Shown: positions 33,567 to 42,231, numbered from the stretch's first letter. The stretch is 51,027 nucleotides of DNA from Planctomycetota bacterium (GCA_022703445.1 JAKLDR010000021.1:1-51027), one strand, 5' to 3'. Numbers and translations are program-made. Notes: generated from the letters alone by a model not told the origin.

Positions 33567-34340
33567 CTACAGCCGTTCGGCGCTGACGCTGATCATGGTG
33601 ACGGTCTTGGCCCCGCGGCTGTCGTAACCGAACAGACCCATGGCCGCGGAATCGCGGGTTGCAGAGCTGTGCGCGCCGAGCAGCAACTTCTGTCCGGGTG
33701 CCAGCGTCACCTTCGTGGAGAGCGCATCGAGCGAGTATGCGCCTCCCCGGTCCTGGCCGGAGACTGCCGAGAAAACCGGATGGAGCTCGAGTTCGATGCG
33801 GCCGTCCGCGGACAGGCGCGGCTTGACGGCGAGCTCGGCGCCGACCTGCACGTTCTCGAGGACGCGCACTTCCCCGGACGGCGTGACCACCCTCAGCACC
33901 GGCACCAGCGCGCTCCTGGTAACGGAGAGCAGTCCGTCGCGTCCGTCCATGACCACGATCTCGCCGCGCTCCTTCTCGCACTGCGAGGCGCGCCGGCTCC
34001 AGGCGGAAAGCTCGGCCTCGAAGCGCGGGCCGGCCGCTCCCAGGCGGATCCCGCCGGCGGCCAGGCCATCGCGCCCGGAGACGGCCAGCTTTTCGTCGGC
34101 GTAGCGCCAGAGCCCGGCCATGCCGGCCTCGTCGGCCGCCGCGGCCCGGATGCGCTCGATGCGCACCAGGATGTTGGGGCTAGCGCCCCCTCCCGCCCCC
34201 TGCACCGGCCGGCGGCCCTCCTCGAGCATGCGCATGGTTTCGGCCACGGGGTCCTCCCGCTCCTTGGGCGGCGGCAGGCATCCGACGAGGACCATCGCGA
34301 CCAACAGAGACAGCGGGCGCGCCATGGCGGGGAGCGGCAT
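33567..34340 (-). CDS. Putative lipoprotein
   Basis: The ATG at 34340 follows AGGAGGAAG by 5 bases and opens a lipoprotein signal with lipobox LVGC (SLLVAMVLVGC), giving 257 residues. The C-terminal part (VGAELAVKPRLSADGRIELE, then TKVTLAPGQKLLLGAHSS) resembles the beta-rich lip of secretin proteins, where 'G..L.V.P.v..dg.I.L.l.P' is common, but a full secretin pore domain is absent. Together with the neighbouring prepilin, a link to a type II or IV secretion/pilus system is possible. Function unproven. Confidence 0.7.
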   Translation of the reverse strand: MPLPAMARPLSLLVAMVLVGCLPPPKEREDPVAETMRMLEEGRRPVQGAGGGASPNILVRIERIRAAAADEAGMAGLWRYADEKLAVSGRDGLAAGGIRLGAAGPRFEAELSAWSRRASQCEKERGEIVVMDGRDGLLSVTRSALVPVLRVVTPSGEVRVLENVQVGAELAVKPRLSADGRIELELHPVFSAVSGQDRGGAYSLDALSTKVTLAPGQKLLLGAHSSATRDSAAMGLFGYDSRGAKTVTMISVSAERL

Positions 34341-34427
34341 GGGATCTTCCTCCTGCGGCGACGTCATCGCCGACGGCGCGCATTGTAGCCGTGGCGGCGG
34401 GAGATGCCAAGTGCGCCCAATCGGCGC

Positions 34428-34455
34428 TTGATTTCTCCCGCTGCCCGGATATGAT
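34428..34455 (+). promoter_or_regulatory. Promoter of rplC
   Basis: TTGATT (34428-34433) and TATGAT (34450-34455) are 16 bases apart, giving a leader of about 115 bases before rplC. This long leader could carry autogenous control; no specific fold was recognised. Confidence 0.6.
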
Positions 34456-34576
34456 CCCGCCCCTGTTGTCAGCCGGTCTCGCTTCGGGGGAGCGAGGGAA
34501 CGGCTTCACCCTTCAGTTCACCACATAAACTGACCGGCCACCCCCGCTCGAAGGCACGGCGGTTTGGAGACGAGAC

Positions 34577-35308
34577 ATGTTGATTCCCGCCATCCTCGGC
34601 CGCAAGCTCGGCATGACCCAGGTGTTCGACGGCAACCGCCGCTTCGGAGTCACCGTGGTCCAGGCCGGACCCTGCACGGTCACCCAGGTCAAGACCCCTG
34701 AGAACGACGGCTACAGCGCCGTGCAGCTCGGCTTCGATGACAAGCCCGAGCGCCTGTGCCTCAAGCCCGAGATCGGCCACGACAAGAAGGCCAACACCGC
34801 GGTCAAGCGCGTCCATCGCGAGATGCGCTATCCGGAGGGCCAGACGCCCGACCTCAAGCTGGGCGAGGAGGTCAAGGTCGGCTCCTTCGAGGGCACGATC
34901 GTCGTCGACGTCATCGGCACGAGCAAGGGCAAGGGATTCCAGGGCGTGGTCAAGCGCTGGGGATTCCTGGGCATGCCCGCCAGTCACGGCTGCTCCAAGC
35001 GCCACCGTGCGCCGGGCGCCCTGGGCCGCATGGGCAGCATCTCCAAGGGCGTGGCCAAGGGCAAGCACATGGCCGGGCGCATGGGCAACGACCAGGTCAC
35101 CGTCCGTTGCGACCTCTTCAAGATCGACGCCGAGAAGAACCTGCTTCTGCTCCGCGGGCCGGTCCCCGGGCCGGATGGCGGAGTTCTCTTCATCCGGCGT
35201 TCCAAGGTCAACGACGTGACCGCCGCGCGCCGCAAGAAGGCCGCTGATGCTGCCACCAAGGCTGCCGAGAGTGCCAAGAAGAAGGCTTCCGTCCCCGTCA
35301 AGAAGTAA
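34577..35308 (+). CDS. rplC: 50S ribosomal protein L3
   Basis: This 243-residue protein starts ILGRKLGMTQVFD and contains the L3 signature FQGVVKRWGFLGMPASHG followed by KRHRAPGALGRMGS, with GKHMAGRMGNDQVTV near residue 165. It is longer than the usual 205-215 residues because of a Lys/Ala-rich C-terminal tail from about residue 217. L3 binds 23S rRNA early in 50S assembly near the peptidyl-transferase centre. In most bacteria rplC lies in the S10 operon between rpsJ and rplD. Here it has its own promoter and terminator and no other ribosomal gene in sight. The isolated position suggests either a relocated single copy or a second copy; a search of the whole genome would be needed to decide. 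Confidence 0.95.
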   Translation: MLIPAILGRKLGMTQVFDGNRRFGVTVVQAGPCTVTQVKTPENDGYSAVQLGFDDKPERLCLKPEIGHDKKANTAVKRVHREMRYPEGQTPDLKLGEEVKVGSFEGTIVVDVIGTSKGKGFQGVVKRWGFLGMPASHGCSKRHRAPGALGRMGSISKGVAKGKHMAGRMGNDQVTVRCDLFKIDAEKNLLLLRGPVPGPDGGVLFIRRSKVNDVTAARRKKAADAATKAAESAKKKASVPVKK

Positions 35309-35333
35309 GACGCGCAAATACGAGTCTTAGGTC

Positions 35334-35370
35334 GGGCTTGGGGCGAGAGTCCCAAGCCCGGCGCATTTTC
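35334..35370 (+). terminator. Intrinsic terminator of rplC
   Basis: A perfect 9-base stem GGGCTTGGG (35334-35342) / CCCAAGCCC (35351-35359) with an 8-base loop is followed by a short T run at 35366-35369. It separates rplC from the Rex-controlled promoter. Confidence 0.75.
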
Positions 35371-35392
35371 TAGAGATTCTCATAAATTCTCC

Positions 35393-35420
35393 TTGACAAG
35401 GCATTATTGAAGGCTATGCT
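35393..35420 (+). promoter_or_regulatory. Sigma70-type promoter of the rex-hydrogenase operon
   Basis: TTGACA (35393-35398), a 16-base spacer and TATGCT (35415-35420) form the best promoter in the window. The Rex operator starts inside its -10 element. Start of transcription is expected near 35427, within the operator. Confidence 0.85.
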
Positions 35421-35436
35421 GTGAGCGCGTTCACAG
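35419..35436. promoter_or_regulatory. Rex operator (ROP site)
   Basis: CTGTGAGCGCGTTCACAG is an 18-base dyad (one central mismatch pair) that matches the Rex family consensus TTGTGAAnnnnnnTTCACAA closely. It overlaps the -10 element and the transcription start, so Rex binding should block polymerase when NADH is low. The gene for Rex itself is the first of the operon. Confidence 0.9.
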
Positions 35437-35480
35437 TGTGTGCTTGCGCACGATGCGCGTGTCGTGCTGGGGAGCGGGGG

Positions 35481-36116
35481 ATGCCAGGAAGCGCTGTAGT
35501 CGCTGCGGAGACGGTAGGCAGGGTCAGCCTCTACCGCGTGCTGCTGTCCGGCCTCCAGCAGGCCGGGATCAAGGGCGTCTTCTCGCATCAGCTGTCCACT
35601 TCGGCTGGGGTCAGCGCGGCGCAGGTTCGCCGGGACATCATAACTCTGGGATACTCGGGCAGCCCGCAGCACGGATACGACGTCGCCGAGCTGATCGAGA
35701 GCATCGACAACTTCCTGGACGCGCCGGACGGACAGAACGTGGCCCTGGTGGGGGTGGGCAACCTGGGCCGTGCGGTGGCCAGCTACTTCGCCGGGCGCCG
35801 CCCGAAGCTCCGCCTGGTGGCGCTCTTCGACATCGATCCCGAGAAGTCCGGACGGGTGATCTGCGGAGTGCGCTGTTACCCGCAGGAGAAGATCACCGAG
35901 GTGGTCAGGAGCGAGAGGGTGAGCATCGTGATCCTGGGCGTGCCCGCGCCGGCCGCCCAGGCCGTCGCCGACGCCTGCGTGGCCGGCGGCGCCAGGGGAA
36001 TCCTGAACTTCGCCCCGGTGGCGCTCCGCGTGCCGCCGGGAGTCTACGTGGAGAACCTGGACATGGCCAGGTCACTGGAGAAGGTCGCGTACTTTGCGCG
36101 GAAGGCTGGCGGTTGA
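35481..36116 (+). CDS. rex: Redox-sensing transcriptional repressor Rex
   Basis: The ATG at 35481 follows a GGGGAGCGGGGG stretch and gives 211 residues, the usual Rex size. The N-terminal 80 residues are a winged helix (SLYRVLLSGLQQAG, SHQLSTSAGVSAAQVRRDII, LGYSGSPQHGYDV). The Rossmann domain starts with ALVGVGNLGRAVASY, followed by FDIDPEKSG and NFAPVALRVPPGVYVEN. Rex senses the NADH/NAD+ ratio: NADH releases it from DNA. As first gene behind a Rex site it is autoregulated and couples hydrogenase expression to excess NADH, which fits a fermentative role in disposing of electrons as H2. Known Rex targets in clostridia and Thermotoga include hydrogenase genes. Confidence 0.95.
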   Translation: MPGSAVVAAETVGRVSLYRVLLSGLQQAGIKGVFSHQLSTSAGVSAAQVRRDIITLGYSGSPQHGYDVAELIESIDNFLDAPDGQNVALVGVGNLGRAVASYFAGRRPKLRLVALFDIDPEKSGRVICGVRCYPQEKITEVVRSERVSIVILGVPAPAAQAVADACVAGGARGILNFAPVALRVPPGVYVENLDMARSLEKVAYFARKAGG

Positions 36117-36139
36117 CTGCCGCCACAGGGAGGAGCTTG

Positions 36140-36658
36140 ATGGGTACGGCAACGACTGAGAAGACGAAAGGCGCGGAAGGGGCCGAGGCGATCCGCGCCA
36201 TCCTGGAGGCGCACCCGGGGGCGGGGCGCGACGCGCTGATCCCGGTCCTCCAGGAGGTCCAGGAGCAGCAGGGGTTCCTCTCCAAGGAGGCGGTGGTCCA
36301 GATCGGCCGACACCTCAAGCTGCCGGCCAGCAAGATCTACGGGGTGGCCACCTTCTACAATCAGTTCCGGTTTCAGCCCAAGGGCAAGTACCACATCATG
36401 CTCTGCCGGGGCACGGCCTGCCACGTCAAGGGGTCGCAGCGCCTCCTGTCCAGCATCGTGAAGCTGCTCAACCTGCAGCCGGGCCAGACGTCGCGAGACC
36501 GTCTGTTCAGCCTGGAGGTCGTTGCCTGCATGGGGGCCTGCGGCCTGGCCCCGGTCGTAAGCGTCAATGGCGAGTTCTACGCCAAGGTCACACCGCGCAA
36601 GCTTGCCGAGATGATACAGGAATGCCGTCAGAAGGAGCGTGGCGATGTCAGCAACTGA
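36140..36658 (+). CDS. hydC: Hydrogenase subunit HydC (NuoE-like [2Fe-2S] protein)
   Basis: AGGGAGGAG lies 5 bases before the ATG at 36140. The 172-residue protein has the NuoE/24-kDa fold: a helical N-terminus (LIPVLQEVQEQQGFLSKEAV, YGVATFYNQFRFQPKGKY) and a thioredoxin-like [2Fe-2S] domain with CX4C at residues 89/94 and CX3C at 130/134. In trimeric [FeFe] hydrogenases HydC passes electrons between the flavin subunit HydB and HydA, or serves as an extra site near the bifurcating FMN. The end overlaps the hydB start by 14 bases, which indicates coupling. Cytoplasmic. Confidence 0.93.
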   Translation: MGTATTEKTKGAEGAEAIRAILEAHPGAGRDALIPVLQEVQEQQGFLSKEAVVQIGRHLKLPASKIYGVATFYNQFRFQPKGKYHIMLCRGTACHVKGSQRLLSSIVKLLNLQPGQTSRDRLFSLEVVACMGACGLAPVVSVNGEFYAKVTPRKLAEMIQECRQKERGDVSN

Positions 36659-39600
36659 GTCCGTGTCGGGTGCCGTTTCTCTTTGCTGGAGCGCGCCGCC
36701 TCAGATTGGGCCGGAGCTTCTTGCGGCTCTGAAGTTCGGCCCCTGGGCTGACGCGGCGACGAAACCGGAAGCCTTGGCCGAGCTGACTGCGCGGCTGCGC
36801 CGTGAGAAGGTCGACCGGCCGGTGATCTACATCGGCACGGGCACCTGCGGCCTGGGCGCCGGGGCGGGCAAGGTCCTGCAGGCGATCGAGACCTATCTCA
36901 AGCGCGAGCGCGTCGAGGCCGACGTTGTCCAGGTCGGCTGCATCGGCCTGTGCTCCGAGGAACCGCTGGTCGACGTGCAGTTGCCGGGGCGTCCGCGGCT
37001 GGCGTTCAGCAGTGTCACGCCCAAGCTGGTGCCGGAGATTCTCAACGCGGTGCTGGGCGGCTCGTTGCCGCGGAAGGAGCCGCTGGGCCAGTTCTCCGGG
37101 GCCGGGGAACCCTGGCCCGGGGTCCCGCGGATGGACGCGAATCCCTTCCTGGCGCGCCAGTGCCGCGTCGTGCTGGCCACCAGCGGACTGCTGGACCCCA
37201 ACCGCATCGACGAGTACATCGCCTGGGGCGGGTACTCCTCGGTGGCGCGCGTCTTGAGCACCATGACGCGCGAGCAGGTGTGCAGCCTGGTCGAAGCCAG
37301 CGGCCTGCGCGGCCGTGGCGGCGGCGGCTTCCCGACCGGCAAGAAGTGGAAGTTCGCCTTGCAGGCCGAGGCCGACCAGAAGTACCTCGTCTGCAATGCC
37401 GACGAGGGCGACCCGGGTGCGTTCATGGACCGCGCGGTGGGTGAGAGCGACCCGCACCGGCTGCTTGAGGGCATGCTCATCGCTGCCTACGCCATCGGTG
37501 CGACCAAGGCCTACATCTACATCCGCGCCGAGTACCCGCTGGCCATCGAGCGCCTGAAGGTGGCGATCGCCCAGGCAAAGGAATACGGGCTGCTGGGCGA
37601 CAGCGTCCTGGGCAGCGGCAACCACATCGACATCGTGATCAAGATGGGCGCCGGCGCCTTTGTGTGCGGAGAAGAAACCGCGCTGATCCACTCGATCGAA
37701 GGACGCCGCGGCATGCCGCGGCCGCGCCCGCCGTTCCCGGTGGTCAAGGGGCTCTTCGGCAAGCCCACGGTGATCAACAACGTGGAGACGCTGGCGAATC
37801 TGCCGCTGATCCTCAGCCGCGGCGCGGAGTGGTTCGCGGCGATGGGCACAAAGGGCAGCAAGGGCACCAAGGTCTTCGCCCTGTCGGGCATGGTGAAGCG
37901 CACCGGCTTGGTGGAGGTGCCCATGGGCACCACGCTGCGCCAGGTGGTTTTCGACATCGGCGGGGGCATCGCCAACAACCGCAAGTGCAAGGCCGTGCAG
38001 ATCGGCGGGCCCTCGGGCGGCTGCGTGCCCGAGGCGCAGCTGGACATCCCCACAGACTACGAGGCCCTCAAGAACTTCGGGACGATCATGGGGTCTGGTG
38101 GCCTGGTAGTGGTTGACGAATCGACGTGCATGGTGGATTTCGCCAAGTTCTTCATGGAGTTCATCCAGAAGGAGAGCTGCGGGAAGTGCATCCCCTGCCG
38201 CGAAGGCACCAAGCGGATGCTCGAAATCCTCCAGGCCATCACCCGGCCGCGCAAGAAGGAGAGCGCCAGCGACGCACTGGCTCGTTTCAAGGGTGTGATG
38301 CAGCTGCGCGAGCTGGGCGAGACCATCAAGGCCACCAGCCTCTGCGGGCTCGGACAGACGGCGCCGAATCCGGTGCTGAGCACGCTCAAGTGGTTCCGCG
38401 ACGAGTACGAGGCGCACATCTTCGATCGCCGCTGCCCTGCCGGAGCCTGCAAGGATCTCGTGGGCGCCACCTGTCAGAATGCCTGTCCGGCCGGAACCGA
38501 GGTGTGGCGCTATGTCGCCCACATCGCCCGGAGCGAGTTCGAGGAGGCCTACAAGGTCATCCGCCAGGCCAATCCCTTCCCGTCGGCCTGCGCCCGCATC
38601 TGCCATCATCCGTGCGAGGCGGCCTGCCGCGCCGGCACCACGGGCGGCGATCCGGTGGCCATCCGTCTGCTCAAGCGCTACGTGGTCGACCACGTCAACC
38701 CGCATGTCGGAGCGCCGCCGGCCGAGCCGTCCGCCGCGGACGGCTCCCGCATCGCCGTCATCGGCGCGGGTCCGTCGGGGCTGACGGCCGCTCACTTCCT
38801 CTCGCTGATGGGGCACCGCGTGACCATCTTCGAGAAGGAGGGCAGGCCGGGCGGCATGCTTGAATCGGCGATACCGGCATACCGGCTGCCGCGCGGCCTG
38901 GTTCGGCGGGAGATGGACTCGCTGCTGAACCTGAACATAGAGATGCGCTACAACACCACGCTCGGCAAGGATGTGACCCTGGACGGGCTTTTCGAGAAGG
39001 GGTACAAGGCCATCTACATCTCCACCGGCGCCCATCGCAGCCGGCGTCTGGACCTGCCCGGCGAGGACGCCGTCGGCGTCATCCCCTCGATGCAGTTCCT
39101 TACCGCGCACAATCTGCACCGTCAGGAGATGGCCAAGGGCCGCGTCGGCGTGGTCGGCGGAGGCAACTCCGCCATGGACGCAGCGCGCGTGGCTCTGAGG
39201 CAGCAGGGCGTCACCCGGGTGACCGTGCTCTACCGCCGGACGCGCGACGAGATGCCGGCCTATCCGGACGAGGTCGAATCCGGACTGGTGGAGGGGGTCG
39301 AGCTCGAGGAACTGGTGGCGCCGATGGCGCTGCATGTGAAAGATGGGCACATAGTGGGCGCCAGATTCCAGCGCAACACGTTGGGGCCGCCGGACGCCTC
39401 CGGCCGCCGCAAGCCGGTGCCCCTGCCCGGCTCGGAGTTCGACCTGGACCTGGACACGCTCATCGTCGCCATAAGCGAGGAGCCCGACGCGCTGGGGATC
39501 GAGACCCTCGGCAGGAGCTCGACTGGCACGATCAAGGTGAACCCCGAATCGCTGGCCACGGACCGGCCGGGGGTCTTTGCCGGCGGCGATGTGGTGACCG

Positions 39601-39908
39601 GACCGGCGACAGTGATCGGTGCCGTCGGCGCCGGTCGTCGGGCGGCGATGATGATCGACCGCTACGTCCGCGGCAAGGCCCTCCACGTTATCCCCAAGGC
39701 GATCCTGCCCTCGGTCTACGTGCCGCCACCCGAGAGTCCGCTGGACGACAACGATCTCACTCCCGCTCGGGTTAGGGCGCCAGAACGCCCGGTGGCTGAG
39801 CGGGTGCACAGTTTCGCCGAGGTCGAGATGTGCATCGGCGAACACGCCGCGGTCTGCGAGGCGAAGCGCTGTCTGCGCTGCGACCTGGATTTCACCCAGC
39901 CGGACTAA
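36645..39908 (+). CDS. hydB: HydB (NuoF-like flavoprotein) fused to GltD/NfnB-like FAD-NADPH module
   Basis: The ATG at 36645 (GGAG 7 bases upstream) is preferred to the GTG at 36639. The product has 1087 residues. Residues 1-140 are a thioredoxin-like [2Fe-2S] domain (GTGTCGLGAG, VGCIGLCSEEPLV). Residues 180-590 are NuoF: FMN/NADH loop GLRGRGGGGFPTGKKW (about 220), SLBB region, and a [4Fe-4S] cluster from CGKCIPC (about 512) plus a distal CGLG. From about 598 a GltD-type module begins with Cys clusters (CQNACP, CARICHHPCEAAC), FAD motif GAGPSGLTAAHFL (about 706) and NADP-type motif GGGNSAMDAARVAL (about 839). The C-terminal CEAKRCLRCD is also GltD-like. HydB carries the FMN where NADH and ferredoxin electrons are thought to bifurcate; the added module may link NADPH as in NfnAB or glutamate synthase. 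One open frame, no frameshift. Confidence 0.92.
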   Translation: MSATESVSGAVSLCWSAPPQIGPELLAALKFGPWADAATKPEALAELTARLRREKVDRPVIYIGTGTCGLGAGAGKVLQAIETYLKRERVEADVVQVGCIGLCSEEPLVDVQLPGRPRLAFSSVTPKLVPEILNAVLGGSLPRKEPLGQFSGAGEPWPGVPRMDANPFLARQCRVVLATSGLLDPNRIDEYIAWGGYSSVARVLSTMTREQVCSLVEASGLRGRGGGGFPTGKKWKFALQAEADQKYLVCNADEGDPGAFMDRAVGESDPHRLLEGMLIAAYAIGATKAYIYIRAEYPLAIERLKVAIAQAKEYGLLGDSVLGSGNHIDIVIKMGAGAFVCGEETALIHSIEGRRGMPRPRPPFPVVKGLFGKPTVINNVETLANLPLILSRGAEWFAAMGTKGSKGTKVFALSGMVKRTGLVEVPMGTTLRQVVFDIGGGIANNRKCKAVQIGGPSGGCVPEAQLDIPTDYEALKNFGTIMGSGGLVVVDESTCMVDFAKFFMEFIQKESCGKCIPCREGTKRMLEILQAITRPRKKESASDALARFKGVMQLRELGETIKATSLCGLGQTAPNPVLSTLKWFRDEYEAHIFDRRCPAGACKDLVGATCQNACPAGTEVWRYVAHIARSEFEEAYKVIRQANPFPSACARICHHPCEAACRAGTTGGDPVAIRLLKRYVVDHVNPHVGAPPAEPSAADGSRIAVIGAGPSGLTAAHFLSLMGHRVTIFEKEGRPGGMLESAIPAYRLPRGLVRREMDSLLNLNIEMRYNTTLGKDVTLDGLFEKGYKAIYISTGAHRSRRLDLPGEDAVGVIPSMQFLTAHNLHRQEMAKGRVGVVGGGNSAMDAARVALRQQGVTRVTVLYRRTRDEMPAYPDEVESGLVEGVELEELVAPMALHVKDGHIVGARFQRNTLGPPDASGRRKPVPLPGSEFDLDLDTLIVAISEEPDALGIETLGRSSTGTIKVNPESLATDRPGVFAGGDVVTGPATVIGAVGAGRRAAMMIDRYVRGKALHVIPKAILPSVYVPPPESPLDDNDLTPARVRAPERPVAERVHSFAEVEMCIGEHAAVCEAKRCLRCDLDFTQPD

Positions 39909-39938
39909 ACCGGAGACAGCAACGGAGAGAGACGAACC

Positions 39939-41660
39939 ATGTTTGAGATAGAAGTCGACGGCCGCAAGATACAGGCCAACGAGGGCGAGACCATCCTGAC
40001 CGTGCTGCGGCGGGAGGGTGTGCAGGTTCCCACCCTGTGCTTCATGGAGGGGCTGCTTCCGAGCGGCGCCTGCCGGATGTGCGTGGTGGAGGCCGAGGGC
40101 ATGCCCGCGCTGGTGCCCTCCTGCTCCTACCCGGCGGCCGCGGGCATGAAGCTGAAAACCCGGTCGCCAAAGGTGCTGGCCGCCAGGCGCACGGTGCTCG
40201 AGCTGCTCATGGCCAACCACCCGGACGACTGCCTGTACTGCAGCCGCAGCGGCAAGTGCGACCTGCAGAATCTCTCCCAGGAGATGGGCATCCGCGGGCG
40301 GCGCTTCCCGGCGACCCGCACCCCCCAGGACGCCGACGTGTCCAGCCCGTCGATCGTCCGCGACCCGGAGAAGTGCGTGCTCTGCGGCAAGTGCGTGCGG
40401 GTCTGCGAGGAGATCCAGGGTGTCTCGGCCATCGACTTCGTGGGTCGCGGCAGTAGGGCCCACGTGGGCACCGCCTTCGACCAGGGGCTCAACGTGTCCA
40501 GCTGCGTCAACTGCGGCCAGTGCATCCTGGCGTGTCCGACCGGCGCGCTGGCCGAGCGCTCCTACATCGACCAGGTCATTGCGGCGCTGGCCGATCCCTC
40601 CAAGACCGTGGTAGTGCAGCACGCCCCGGCGGTCTCGGTGACCCTGGCCGAGGAGTTCGGGGTCAAGCCCGGCAAGGACGTCGACGGCCAGATGGTCGCG
40701 GCGCTCCGCCGGGTGGGTTTCAAGCGGGTCTTCGACACCTCCTTCACCGCCGACCTGACCATCATGGAGGAGGGCTCGGAGTTGGTGCACCGGGTCCAGA
40801 CCGGCGGCGCCCTGCCCATGCTGACCAGTTGCTCGCCGGGCTGGATCAAGTTCATCGAGCAGTTCTACCCGGACCTGCTGCCCAACGTTTCGACCTGCAA
40901 GAGCCCCCAGCAGATGATGGGCGCCCTGATCAAGTCCTTCTGGGCCGAGCGAGAGAAGATCGACCCGGCCAGCATCGTCAGCGTTTCGATCATGCCCTGC
41001 ACCGCCAAGAAGTTCGAGTGCAGCCGCGAGGAAATGGGCCGGGGCGGGGTGGCCGACGTGGACTACGTCCTGACCACCCGCGAGCTCGGCCAGCTGCTGC
41101 GCATCTTCGGCGTGGACGTGGCTACCATCGCGCCGGAGACGGCGGACACGCCCTTCGGCGAGCGCACCACCGCCGGCAAGATCTTCGGCGCCTCCGGTGG
41201 CGTGATGGAGGCCGCGGTCCGCACCGCCCATGTGCTGATCACCGGCCAGGAGATGGGCGATCTCAAGATCCAGCCCCTGCGCGGCCAGAAGGGCATCAAG
41301 GAGTTGCACGCCAAGATCGGCGACCTGGAGGTCGGGGCGGCGGTGGCCAGCGGGCTGGCCAACGCCCGCAAGCTGCTCGACGAGGTCCGGGCCGGCCGCA
41401 AGGATCTGCAGTTCATCGAGATCATGACCTGCCCGGGCGGCTGCGTGGGCGGCGGCGGCCAGCCCATCGGCACCGACCAGGCCAAGGTGCGCGCGCGCAT
41501 GGGGGCGCTCTACCAGATCGACCGCGACGAGGCGTCGCGGGTCAGCCACAAGAACCAGCATGTCCAGCGCCTCTACCAGGAGTTCCTGGGCAAGCCCCTT
41601 GGCGAGAAGAGCCACCACCTACTGCATACGCACTACCAGAAGCGCGAGGTGCTGATCTGA
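39939..41660 (+). CDS. hydA: [FeFe] hydrogenase catalytic subunit HydA (M3 type)
   Basis: This 573-residue protein has the M3 layout. A plant-type [2Fe-2S] domain (Cys from residue 34, GACRMC) is followed by a His-ligated [4Fe-4S] site (HPDDCLYCSRSGKC, about 93). Two [4Fe-4S] ferredoxin motifs follow (CVLCGKCVRVC at 147 and CVNCGQCILACP at 189), then the H-cluster domain. Its motifs are L1 TSCSPGW (296-302), L2 MPCTAKKFE (352-360) and L3 MTCPGGCVGGGGQP (496-509). The C-terminal LLHTHY tail is usual for NAD-linked enzymes. It evolves or oxidises H2 in the cytoplasm, probably with HydB and HydC. L1 has Ser before Pro where TSCCPGW has a Cys; see findings. It lies 30 bases after hydB. Confidence 0.95.
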   Translation: MFEIEVDGRKIQANEGETILTVLRREGVQVPTLCFMEGLLPSGACRMCVVEAEGMPALVPSCSYPAAAGMKLKTRSPKVLAARRTVLELLMANHPDDCLYCSRSGKCDLQNLSQEMGIRGRRFPATRTPQDADVSSPSIVRDPEKCVLCGKCVRVCEEIQGVSAIDFVGRGSRAHVGTAFDQGLNVSSCVNCGQCILACPTGALAERSYIDQVIAALADPSKTVVVQHAPAVSVTLAEEFGVKPGKDVDGQMVAALRRVGFKRVFDTSFTADLTIMEEGSELVHRVQTGGALPMLTSCSPGWIKFIEQFYPDLLPNVSTCKSPQQMMGALIKSFWAEREKIDPASIVSVSIMPCTAKKFECSREEMGRGGVADVDYVLTTRELGQLLRIFGVDVATIAPETADTPFGERTTAGKIFGASGGVMEAAVRTAHVLITGQEMGDLKIQPLRGQKGIKELHAKIGDLEVGAAVASGLANARKLLDEVRAGRKDLQFIEIMTCPGGCVGGGGQPIGTDQAKVRARMGALYQIDRDEASRVSHKNQHVQRLYQEFLGKPLGEKSHHLLHTHYQKREVLI

Positions 41661-41759
41661 CCTCCGAAGCGCCCGCCGGCGGCAGCTGGCGGGAAATTTG
41701 ACGGCACCCGGGTACAATGCGCGCCGGCGGACTCCGGCCGGCGCGAGGAGAAGGATGAG

Positions 41760-42185
41760 ATGAGCAAGGCGAAGATCCTGGTGGTTGACGACGATCCCGA
41801 CGTGGTCGAGCAGGTTTCCCTGGTGCTCGACTCGGGCGGGTATGAGGTGGTCTCGGCCGGCGGCGTCGAGGAGGCCGAGCAGGCGTTGCTCTCCTTCCGG
41901 CCGGACGCGGCGGTGCTCGACCTGATGATGGAGCAGCAGGACTCAGGGTTCGTGCTCTGCCACGAGATCAAGCGGCTCTATCCCGACACGCCGGTGATCC
42001 TGCTCACGTCCGTCAAGGCGGCCACGGGGATGTCCTTCGAGCCGGCCTCGGCCGAGCAGGCCGGATGGGTCAAGGCCGAGAAGATCCTGGACAAGCCGGT
42101 CCGCCCGGAGCAGCTGCTGCGCGAGGTCGAGGCCCAGTTGGTCCGCACGGGCAAGCTCAGCCATCCGGCCGGGAAGGGCCACTAG
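41760..42185 (+). CDS. Stand-alone response-regulator receiver protein
   Basis: This 141-residue protein is a CheY-like receiver: acidic pocket VVDDDP (residues 8-13), phospho-acceptor Asp in AVLDLMM (about 53), Thr/Ser in LLTSVK (about 82) and the switch Lys in ILDKPVRPEQ (about 109). An extra segment of about 20 residues lies between the Thr strand and the Lys (GMSFEPASAEQAGWVKAEK), unlike minimal CheY. There is no output domain. It stands between hydA and a hydrogenase-like sensor kinase, its probable partner. GAGGAGAAGG precedes the ATG. It may be a phospho-relay element acting on the receiver-kinase downstream or on protein partners. Confidence 0.88.
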   Translation: MSKAKILVVDDDPDVVEQVSLVLDSGGYEVVSAGGVEEAEQALLSFRPDAAVLDLMMEQQDSGFVLCHEIKRLYPDTPVILLTSVKAATGMSFEPASAEQAGWVKAEKILDKPVRPEQLLREVEAQLVRTGKLSHPAGKGH

Positions 42186-42231
42186 CGGCCGCCGACGATC
42201 GCGCGGCGCTGTCTGGAAGCGAGGTGCTGAG

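Noticed and set aside
36648..41618. 1656-codon minus-strand frame opposite hydB-hydA
   Set aside because: A high-GC antisense shadow; the plus strand encodes clear HydB and HydA with all motifs.
41698..41718. Promoter before the lone receiver gene (TTGACG with TACAAT)
   Set aside because: The spacer is only 9 bases, too short for sigma70-type recognition.
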